Assembly (NCBI GenBank): GCA_000226015.1
Contig: JH157644.1
Location: forward strand, 20,678-42,936
Direction: 5' to 3'
Source: Mnemiopsis leidyi
Lineage: Eukaryota > Ctenophora > Tentaculata > Lobata > Bolinopsidae
Length of the DNA stretch: 22,259 nucleotides
Within the stretch, counting starts at the first letter, position 1. Each line of letters opens with the position of its first letter. A program made the translations under genes and the position numbers. Shown piece by piece: positions 19,901-22,259 of the stretch. A model generated the notes under the pieces. That model saw only the letters and a program-made list of their open reading frames with translations. It searched no databases and was not told the origin of the DNA.

Positions 19901-21198
19901 TAATTGGGTTAATGCTGTTGAAGTAACGCGTTCCAAGCATATGATATATTATAGAAATATCGATATCTCCCTGAAATTCTTTGAACCCCTCAAGAAATTC
20001 TCGTTAATACTTTTATTTTAGTTGTGACTGTATGGAAGGGTACTATGAAGATCAAGGAACCTGCAAAGATGTGAATGAGTGTCAAGATAATCCTTGCTCT
20101 GACAACGAGAGATGCTCCAACATTGAAGGTTTAATTGATATAATAGATATTTTTACTAGACTATAGTCATTAAGTTTAACTTCTTTTCATAACATATCAC
20201 CCTCAAACTGGTACGAACTATATATGTATAGTTGAATTCAGCGAACTTAATTACCGACGAAAATATAGAGATCAACCTTTCAAAAGCCATTTTATCTATT
20301 TCATATTCAATAGGGCAACACTGTAAGCGACCATTTAGTTTATTCTGACCCAAAACCTTATTTTCCTGACGACAATTCAAATTTCATCTCCATCTTTCCG
20401 AATTCCACGCATGCTGGGAAAGAAACTTACGTGCGTTGCGTTTATAATTTAGCGTACTAAATGCTGTGCACTTTATAAAATTTTAACTTATGCGCCAGCG
20501 ACGATGTCTAATAATGTACTTTGACAGTAAGATGAAGCATTTGCTAATCAATTTTTTCACGTTTCTGAGTCATTAAATAAAGTAAGAGAAACAAAACGCC
20601 AAACGGAACCCTATTCGCGCAACTATACAAATGTTCAACCAAAATTTGATTTCTAATTACTGTTTGTCTCAGGAAGCTACATTTGTGATTGTCTGGACAC
20701 CTTTATCAGAGATGCCTCTCAAGCCTGTGTTTGTGCTGACGGTTTTGAAGTTGGGGGTGACGGAGAGTGTGTTGACATAGATGAGTGTGCCAGCGAATCG
20801 TCTTGCGGCGAACACGAGGTAAAATTTAGCGGATTTTTTGTGAGCTTTGATAATTTCGTGATATCGTTTAAAATGTATACGAATATACAACATGCTTTTG
20901 AAGTGAGTTGAGTCCATAGCAAAAGAAATCAAGTCTGCGTTTGCAACGAATTGTGGAGATTAATATTTAATTGACATTTAATGTATCTTCCATTATTGTA
21001 TTTGTATAAGCTATATTATTGAACTATATCATATTTTAGGTTTGCTTCAACACAGAGGGTAATTTCAACTGTGAATGTGAGGAAGGCTTTGAAGAAGGCA
21101 AGGATGGAACGTGTAAAGACTTTACTCCTACCGAATGCGACGTCCGGCCCAAGGACGATGATATCAAGACCATGACTGGGAAGAAAGTTCAAGTAAAG
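1917..21198 (+). CDS. Multi-exon gene for a secreted galectin-fucolectin-CHRD-EGF mosaic protein (3' incomplete)
   Basis: The model has 36 exons and 1531 codons without a stop. Every exon junction agrees in phase. Domain order by approximate residue: signal peptide 1-21; galectin 1, 23-172; galectin 2, 175-321; FTP domains at 322-465, 466-587, 588-729 and 730-875; CHRD-like pair 876-1040; follistatin-N-like plus EGF 1040-1129; a second CHRD-like pair 1130-1298; a second follistatin-N-like plus EGF 1299-1377; calcium-binding EGFs to 1531. There is no transmembrane segment apart from the signal peptide, so a secreted product is likely, although the missing 3' end could still carry an anchor. 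I know no named gene with this layout and give no symbol. Sugar binding is inferred from conserved residues. Exons 1, 2, 9 and 24 have the least certain borders. Confidence 0.85.
2033..2068 (+). CDS. Exon 2: 36-nt microexon, start of galectin domain 1
   Basis: The exon encodes DYDLIIEITGGP in phase 1 to phase 1, between a weak acceptor (CAAG|AC) and the donor G|GTAGTA. A stronger acceptor at 2016 would run into a TGA in the phase set by exon 1. Because the exon is symmetric, skipping it (exon 1 to exon 3) also keeps the frame. Its use is therefore uncertain. Confidence 0.45.
2245..2362 (+). CDS. Exon 3: galectin domain 1, N-terminal strands
   Basis: The exon encodes an early galectin strand set with the motif LTPGDVIKAWGVY, mirrored in domain 2 by LSVGDVVTAWGVY. 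It enters in phase 1 and leaves in phase 2 after SKF. The donor is AG|GCACGT, a GC-AG intron. The nearest GT (at 2367) would break the phase, while the GC donor restores SKFSVN exactly as in domain 2. Confidence 0.85.
2754..2788. repeat. Perfect 11-bp hairpin
   Basis: Arms AATGCCTTTTT and AAAAAGGCATT enclose the 13-nt loop GCGCCTTCGGCTC. Its loop core CCTTCGG-CTC is shared with the hairpin at 1122-1150. Confidence 0.8.
2978..3290 (+). pseudogene. Decayed LINE-type retrotransposon, C-terminal coding remnant
   Basis: Across three frames one reads KDKFVKEAYLGL, then LNRLRISAYTLEVEIGR, then CKWCNIS with IIENECD about ten residues later. This order (LRxSxxxLxxExGR, then CxxC, then a polar ENE) matches the region after the reverse transcriptase in many non-LTR elements. 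Stops (for example near 3106 and 3160) and frame shifts show it is dead. The open frame at 3149-3457 is part of this remnant, not a gene. Confidence 0.55.
3882..3992 (+). CDS. Exon 4: galectin domain 1, sugar-binding core
   Basis: The exon carries HVDFRP, then VVVLNN, then GGWKTEVR. Compared with the canonical galectin set H-N-R / V-N / W-E-R, all are present except the first N, which is D (H-x-D-x-R). Domain 2 has an intron inside this region and this exon does not. The donor is AG|GTAAGA, phase 2. Confidence 0.9.
4155..4390. repeat. Cluster of twelve CCAAT/ATTGG words with nested palindromes
   Basis: The words occur in both directions. A perfect 13-bp palindrome (4275-4287 and 4292-4304, loop TATG) sits at the centre. 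It is the subterminal region of the TIR element, and three more such words occur near its other end (5278-5300). Confidence 0.75.
4497..5060. repeat. Diverged internal direct repeats of the TIR element
   Basis: A segment beginning near TTTTTCGGATTCAAAAC (4501) recurs at about 4643, roughly 142 bp later. A second pair with AACCTAAGCC/AGCCTAAGCC-type words and ATCTCTTYC strings occurs at about 4800-4870 and 4970-5045. Confidence 0.6.
5980..6128 (+). CDS. Exon 5: galectin domain 1, C-terminal strands
   Basis: The exon encodes FEVKIVVGQFNYEIFFNGQ, matching the galectin F-x-V-x-I ... F-x-I-x-x-N-G strands. The acceptor CCAG|G completes an Arg codon from exon 4. It ends in phase 1 at G|GTAATG. Confidence 0.9.
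6129..6475. other. Intron 5
   Basis: I see no gene. 6371-6432 resembles the upstream segment 649-712, so a shared dispersed repeat is likely. Confidence 0.5.
6476..6628 (+). CDS. Exon 6: end of galectin 1 and start of galectin 2
   Basis: VVLHGG closes the last strand of domain 1. A proline-rich linker (LPNGPAPPVQ) follows, and then domain 2 begins with LPLSVGDVVT. One exon therefore bridges both domains, in phase 1 to phase 1. The donor is G|GTGAGT. Confidence 0.9.
6847..6959 (+). CDS. Exon 7: galectin domain 2, first half
   Basis: The exon encodes AWGVY, SKFSVNL and IHVDFRPPPHENK, so it has the same H-x-D-x-R variant as domain 1. It ends in phase 0 with AAG|GCATGT, a second GC-AG intron. 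The next GT would shift the frame, and the GC donor gives HENK-VVLNSK as in typical galectins. Confidence 0.88.
7197..7334 (+). CDS. Exon 8: galectin domain 2, sugar-binding core and later strands
   Basis: The exon starts with VVLNSK, then NGWETELR gives the W-E-R binding residues. FKVEVKCLEGEFEIYHNGN follows, with the galectin F-x-I-x-H-N-G strand. Phase 0 to phase 0, donor AAT|GTAAAG. Confidence 0.9.
7462..7543 (+). CDS. Exon 9: galectin domain 2, last strand
   Basis: RFPYRPGFALGDVKFVWLLGG gives the closing galectin strand. The frame from exon 8 is kept. Three nearby donors (after 7531, 7537 and 7543) all give phase 1, so the end may differ by up to four residues. 7543 (TTTGG|GTATGG) is chosen. 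Confidence 0.75.
7544..7879. other. Intron 9
   Basis: No gene is seen. It contains two exact copies of a 24-bp unit (ATCTATCACTTTATTTCTGA and four more bases) near 7790-7838. Confidence 0.6.
7880..7991 (+). CDS. Exon 10: FTP (fucolectin) domain 1, N-terminal part
   Basis: The exon encodes SPSQSSTGWEGAPARGIDGN followed by RYWS, matching the F-type lectin start (SQSST...GA...A.DGN). It leaves in phase 2 just before the S/G-x-C-[TS]-H motif, the same split as in FTP 3 and 4. Confidence 0.9.
8136..8265 (+). CDS. Exon 11: FTP domain 1, fucose-site half
   Basis: The exon encodes SCTH, then NWW, then VIIHNRVDCCSERIN. F-type lectins bind fucose through a His and two Arg in HxnRxDCCxER, with the adjacent Cys pair stacking on the sugar. 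All are present here, with 26 residues between His and Arg. Confidence 0.92.
8266..8603. other. Intron 11
   Basis: AT-rich sequence with no gene or clear repeat. Confidence 0.5.
8604..8793 (+). CDS. Exon 12: FTP domain 1, C-terminal strands
   Basis: The exon encodes VYVGDVFCG, IYEIECGG and LTLCEVQVIG, the usual end of the F-type lectin fold with its conserved cysteines. A short linker holding one N-x-T glycosylation sequon (SNET) follows. Phase 0 to phase 1. Confidence 0.92.
8903..9120 (+). CDS. Exon 13: FTP domain 2, N-terminal and fucose-site halves in one exon
   Basis: The exon joins WQSSEGWSGAPSRATDG, SCTHSG, WKVDL and VVIHNREDCCQERIN without the phase-2 intron that splits FTP 1, 3 and 4 at this point. 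The fucose motif is complete. Phase 1 to phase 0. At 218 nt it is the longest exon. Confidence 0.93.
9328..9475 (+). CDS. Exon 14: FTP domain 2, C-terminal strands
   Basis: The exon encodes VFVNNNPCG, VYEVDCAD and LTLCEVEVLG, homologous to exon 12. Phase 0 to phase 1, donor G|GTTAGC. Confidence 0.92.
9620..9752 (+). CDS. Exon 15: FTP domain 3, N-terminal part
   Basis: The exon encodes a short linker, then STGWDGVASRAVDGIIDGSY, the F-type lectin start. It leaves in phase 2 at the same place as FTP 1 and 4. Confidence 0.9.
9877..10009 (+). CDS. Exon 16: FTP domain 3, fucose-site half
   Basis: The exon encodes SCSH, GWWNLEF and VVIYNREDCCQDRIN. The Glu of RxDCCxER is Asp here, while the His and both Arg are kept. 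Phase 2 to phase 0. Confidence 0.92.
10010..10458. other. Intron 16
   Basis: AT-rich sequence with no gene or strong repeat seen. Confidence 0.5.
10459..10617 (+). CDS. Exon 17: FTP domain 3, C-terminal strands
   Basis: The exon encodes IYADDVLCG, VYKKGC and LTLCEVQ. Unlike FTP 1 and 2 it ends in phase 0, so the border with FTP 4 does not follow the 1-1 pattern. The genomic frame stays open past the donor, but the homology stops at LCEVQ. Confidence 0.9.
10853..10992 (+). CDS. Exon 18: FTP domain 4, N-terminal part
   Basis: After a linker the exon encodes NLAYNKPTSQSSTGWGG and SRAVDGN, the best match of the four to the F-type lectin start. It ends in phase 2 (TC|GTAAGT). Confidence 0.93.
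11136..11344. repeat. Three-copy minisatellite that contains the exon 19 splice acceptor
   Basis: Copies start at 11136, 11205 and 11274, with spacings of 69 and 71 bp. Each holds the same polypyrimidine-poor tract ending ATATTGTAG and the first bases of exon 19 (AGGAACCTGCACACACAC). Copies 1 and 2 carry acceptors at 11183 and 11252. The extra TA in the last spacing puts both upstream acceptors out of frame with the rest of exon 19, and the shifted frame reaches a stop. Confidence 0.9.
11324..11450 (+). CDS. Exon 19: FTP domain 4, fucose-site half
   Basis: The exon encodes GTCTH, GWWKVDL and IWIRNRIDCCSERLN, with exactly 24 residues between the His and the first Arg (HX24RXDCCXER). The acceptor used is the third of three repeated copies, the only one in frame with exons 18 and 20. 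Donor ATG|GTACAG, phase 0. Confidence 0.92.
11451..12047. other. Intron 19
   Basis: AT-rich sequence with no gene or clear repeat seen. Confidence 0.5.
12048..12103 (+). CDS. Exon 20: FTP domain 4, first piece of C-terminal strands
   Basis: The exon encodes VLVGDVQCGTVEYDPLKY, homologous to the start of exons 12 and 14. It ends in phase 2 (AG|GTGAGT) at a position that has no intron in the other three FTP domains. Confidence 0.88.
12275..12390 (+). CDS. Exon 21: FTP domain 4, last strands
   Basis: The exon encodes YTLECGDGIVGSSVKI and LTLCEVKVYG, which complete the fourth F-type lectin domain. It leaves in phase 1 after a short linker. Confidence 0.9.
12391..12876. other. Intron 21
   Basis: No gene is seen. 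AACTGCCCAATAAT occurs twice (near 12785 and 12821), a weak local duplication. Confidence 0.5.
12877..12987 (+). CDS. Exon 22: CHRD-like module 1, first part
   Basis: ATCPKGYVVTHCEAQS fits the CxxGxxLTGC-type opening of the cysteine/histidine-rich modules at the C-terminus of PCSK9. In PCSK9 these modules mediate protein contacts. Phase 1 to phase 1. The homologous exon in the second block is exon 28. Confidence 0.8.
12988..13512. other. Intron 22 with palindromic repeat
   Basis: The intron holds a 46-bp near-perfect palindrome at 13228-13273 and a 30-bp direct repeat (13279-13308 and 13351-13380). I see no gene. Confidence 0.7.
13228..13380. repeat. 46-bp palindrome centred on CACGTG plus 30-bp direct repeats
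   Basis: The arms 13228-13250 and 13251-13273 pair with two mismatches and no loop. The 30-bp unit (CCACATAGCAGATCTC...) that follows recurs at 13351, preceded by another copy of the left arm (13325-13350). This could be a MITE plus a deleted second copy. Confidence 0.7.
13513..13607 (+). CDS. Exon 23: CHRD-like module 1, middle
   Basis: CDGVFVMPDSAGVCVAVNG and GPGAV match the NxCVV...GAV part of PCSK9 CHRD modules. Phase 1 to phase 0. The homologue is exon 29. Confidence 0.8.
13849..14012 (+). CDS. Exon 24: end of CHRD-like module 1 and start of module 2
   Basis: ARAVCSQ closes module 1. A linker follows, and then CPPGYKQILCNARSPW opens module 2. The acceptor at 13848 has the better pyrimidine tract and aligns with exon 30 (AIAYC). 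An acceptor at 13827 would add seven residues in frame. Ends in phase 2. Confidence 0.8.
14162..14284 (+). CDS. Exon 25: CHRD-like module 2, second part
   Basis: The exon encodes DRDCAVSGC and WCEVTAVCR, with the V-x-A-x-C close of the module. Phase 2 to phase 2. Homologous to exon 31 (LTAVC). Confidence 0.82.
14285..14786. other. Intron 25
   Basis: Near its start a unit of about 32 bp (CTCAACTCTGTGTTGTTG...AAACTT) occurs twice (14308-14370). The open frame at 14457-14813 lies mostly inside this intron and shows no known domain. Confidence 0.65.
14787..14939 (+). CDS. Exon 26: follistatin-N-like knot and start of EGF
   Basis: KDEYAQAVCSTCDGYHCGEG, QECVMMDVDDD and SPVCVQ fit a small follistatin-N (FOLN)-like cysteine knot. 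CDDNV then begins an EGF that continues in exon 27. The acceptor GTCAG|G at 14786 is set by phase 2 and by the match to exon 32. Confidence 0.82.
14940..15745. other. Intron 26 with a long fold-back element
   Basis: Most of the intron is the inverted repeat at about 15115-15585. I see no gene. Confidence 0.8.
15115..15585. mobile_element. Long imperfect inverted repeat (fold-back/MITE-like)
   Basis: The left arm to 15322 pairs over about 200 bp with a right arm starting at 15366. Shared strings include ATCATTCTGTTGTTCCAACA and GCAACTGAATCTAAAGATTA. The 43-nt AT-rich loop holds ACCAATTT twice. No coding frame is seen. Outer ends and target duplication were not resolved. Confidence 0.8.
15746..15861 (+). 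CDS. Exon 27: EGF-like domain, rest
   Basis: RCGENGECIPVGG, YECACDDGF and GSCIP complete a six-cysteine EGF begun in exon 26. It lacks the D-x-D/N-E calcium start, so it is probably not calcium-binding. Ends in phase 1. Confidence 0.9.
16147..16228 (+). CDS. Exon 28: CHRD-like module 3, first part
   Basis: The exon encodes YAECNSGEVVMR, homologous to exon 22. The donor CG|GTTAGT (phase 2) is used because it joins to exon 29 as VVMRC and restores the Cys spacing (C, eight residues, C). Reading on would meet a TAA at about 16246. Confidence 0.8.
16258..16352. repeat. Short tandem repeat, about 19-bp unit, 4-5 copies
   Basis: TTCATTAGCTCACAGCAGG-type units are nearly exact in the middle and diverged at both ends. 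Confidence 0.75.
16947..16980. repeat. Perfect 13-bp hairpin
   Basis: Arms TTTTTCAAAGTGG and CCACTTTGAAAAA enclose the loop TCAATTGG. Confidence 0.85.
17560..17674 (+). CDS. Exon 29: CHRD-like module 3, middle
   Basis: The exon encodes CHTFGAPSAADGVYIERG, IVKCIARAS and HYPIV, homologous to exon 23 (CDGVFV, CVAVNG, GPGAV). The acceptor CGTCAG|A fits the phase from exon 28. Ends in phase 0 at GTAAGT. Confidence 0.82.
17938..18099 (+). CDS. Exon 30: end of CHRD-like module 3 and start of module 4
   Basis: AIAYCGARTTVIDPC matches exon 24, and CPGGYFMESCIFHSPW opens module 4. The acceptor CCGCAG|G is strong. It ends in phase 0, whereas exon 24 ends in phase 2. Confidence 0.88.
18100..18718. other. 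Intron 30
   Basis: The intron holds a 17-bp perfect inverted repeat (18145-18161 and 18296-18312) and, at its end, a duplicated splice acceptor (18612-18724). I see no gene. Confidence 0.7.
18145..18312. repeat. 17-bp perfect inverted repeat, 134 bp apart
   Basis: AATGGACGTCAGAATTC at 18145-18161 pairs with its reverse complement at 18296-18312. It might mark a small MITE. No target duplication was recognised. Confidence 0.6.
18612..18724. repeat. Two-copy repeat containing the exon 31 splice acceptor
   Basis: GCTTTTTGTGACGATACACATTTCAGAACAT is found at about 18618-18648 and again ending at 18724, 75 bp apart. Each copy has TTTCAG and the first bases of exon 31. Splicing to the first copy (18643) would add 25 codons' worth of frame but hits a TGA near 18702. 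Confidence 0.85.
18719..18867 (+). CDS. Exon 31: CHRD-like module 4, second part
   Basis: The exon encodes DDDGSCYIDSC and FCKLTAVCVKLT, homologous to exon 25. It enters in phase 0 from the second copy of the repeated acceptor and leaves in phase 2 at GG|GTATGG. Confidence 0.86.
18868..19406. other. Intron 31
   Basis: AT-rich sequence with no gene or strong repeat seen. Confidence 0.5.
19407..19546 (+). CDS. Exon 32: second follistatin-N-like knot and start of EGF
   Basis: NEYMKNACPTCEQVRCPEDG, CDIV and LPMCLPR match exon 26 in order. CETDNCGA then starts the EGF completed in exon 33. Phase 2 to phase 1. Confidence 0.88.
19674..19818 (+). CDS. Exon 33: rest of EGF and start of calcium-binding EGF 1
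   Basis: ECIEDGANYTCACNSGF and CVDV end one EGF, which holds an N-x-T sequon (NYT). DVDECQELPCGNGQC begins a calcium-binding EGF. It ends in phase 2 at AG|GTCAGA. Confidence 0.93.
20022..20128 (+). CDS. Exon 34: end of calcium-binding EGF 1 and start of EGF 2
   Basis: Joined to exon 33 it gives CSNQEGSYSCDC, a C-x-D/N-x4-F/Y-x-C-x-C hydroxylation consensus. DVNECQDNPC then begins the next domain. Phase 2 to phase 1. Confidence 0.92.
20129..20672. other. Intron 34
   Basis: AT-rich sequence with no gene or strong repeat seen. Confidence 0.5.
20673..20818 (+). CDS. Exon 35: end of calcium-binding EGF 2, short Cys linker, start of EGF 3
   Basis: CSNIEGSYICDC spans exons 34 and 35 and fits the hydroxylation consensus. 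A short ACVCADGF/GECVD stretch follows, which looks like the tail of a further, partly lost EGF. DIDECASESSC then opens EGF 3. Phase 1 to phase 0. Confidence 0.9.
21040..21198 (+). CDS. Exon 36: rest of calcium-binding EGF 3, last exon seen
   Basis: CFNTEGNFNCECEEGF and TCKD complete EGF 3. An acidic and lysine-rich segment without cysteine pairs follows. Two in-frame donors exist: CAA|GTAAAG after 21192 and the textbook GC donor AAG|GCAAGT after 21198. No stop codon is reached, so the gene continues downstream of the window or past the LINE. Confidence 0.85.
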
Positions 21199-21269
21199 GC
21201 AAGTTCATTGTTTGTAGTTGTGAAGTAAGGTTCTGTCCATTTGCCAGGTTAATATTCAGCTGGTCTTTC

Positions 21270-21600
21270 TGTCAGATGTTGGAAGCTATGATTTCAGCCA
21301 TAAATCCAAATAAAGCATGTGGCCCGGATGGAATGTACGGTAAGGTCCTAAAAATTGTGCTGCCAGTTTGGCTGAACCGTTGTCTATGCTACTTCAGCTA
21401 TCTAACAACTGTGGAAGCTTGCCTAAAAGATTGGAAGCTAACCAACGTGGTACCGGTTCATAAGGATGGCAATAAAAGCTTTCATGTGTAAAAAATTATA
21501 GGCCGATATCCCTAACATCCCGTCATCCCTTGTTATGAAAACTTTTGAGCGGATATTAAAGGAGGAACTCCTCATGCGCAACAGCACATTTTCTTGAATT
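21270..21600 (+). pseudogene. Decayed non-LTR retrotransposon reverse-transcriptase fragment
   Basis: NPNKACGPDGM, then LKDWKLTNVVPVHKDGN, then in a shifted frame KNYRPISLTS, then MKTFERILKEEL. This is the order of motifs in the fingers and palm region of LINE reverse transcriptases. A stop at about 21489, frame shifts and the absence of the catalytic YxDD show it is a dead fragment. Confidence 0.85.
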
Positions 21601-21639
21601 TTTCGTCTGTGGGCACTCACTTTGCCTCCCCCTTTTGAC

Positions 21640-22259
<620 letters not shown>

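Noticed and set aside
20669..20932. Minus-strand open frames opposite exon 35
   Set aside because: Antisense shadows of the EGF-coding exon. Cysteine spacing is meaningful only on the plus strand.

Overview
This is an animal nuclear genomic window, not bacterial. It holds one large plus-strand gene in many small exons (36-218 nt). The exons are joined by GT-AG and a few GC-AG introns, with pyrimidine-rich acceptors, and old transposon debris lies in the introns. Galectin, fucolectin (FTP), PCSK9-type Cys/His-rich and calcium-binding EGF modules in one secreted protein point to a marine invertebrate. Minisatellites that swallow splice acceptors are known from amphioxus Adh genes, which makes a lancelet or another invertebrate deuterostome possible. 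I cannot fix the phylum from the sequence.

Layout: 1-1916 is upstream DNA with a possible SINE 3' part and a hairpin. Exon 1 (ATG at 1917) encodes a signal peptide. Exons 2-6 encode galectin domain 1 and exons 6-9 galectin domain 2. Exons 10-12, 13-14, 15-17 and 18-21 encode four FTP (fucolectin) domains, each with the RxDCCx(E/D)R fucose-site motif. Exons 22-25 encode two cysteine-rich modules that resemble the PCSK9 C-terminal CHRD, and exons 26-27 a follistatin-N-like knot plus an EGF. Exons 28-33 repeat that whole set. Exons 33-36 add three calcium-binding EGF domains. All 35 exon joins are phase-compatible and give an open frame of 1531 codons. No stop codon is seen, so the 3' end lies beyond the window.

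Introns: intron 3 holds a decayed LINE end. Intron 4 holds a 1218-bp TIR element with a perfect 8-bp target duplication. Introns 22, 26, 28 and 30 hold palindromes or fold-back repeats. The DNA after exon 36 holds a decayed LINE reverse-transcriptase fragment, GC-richer sequence and a (TG)n tract that runs to the window edge.

Inferred role: a secreted or matrix-anchored multivalent lectin that could bind beta-galactosides through its galectin domains and fucose through its FTP domains, presented on a stalk of CHRD-like and EGF modules. Immune recognition, self-recognition or cell adhesion would all fit. None of this is shown by the sequence itself. Exon borders were derived by eye from splice signals, phase and homology between repeats, without transcripts.
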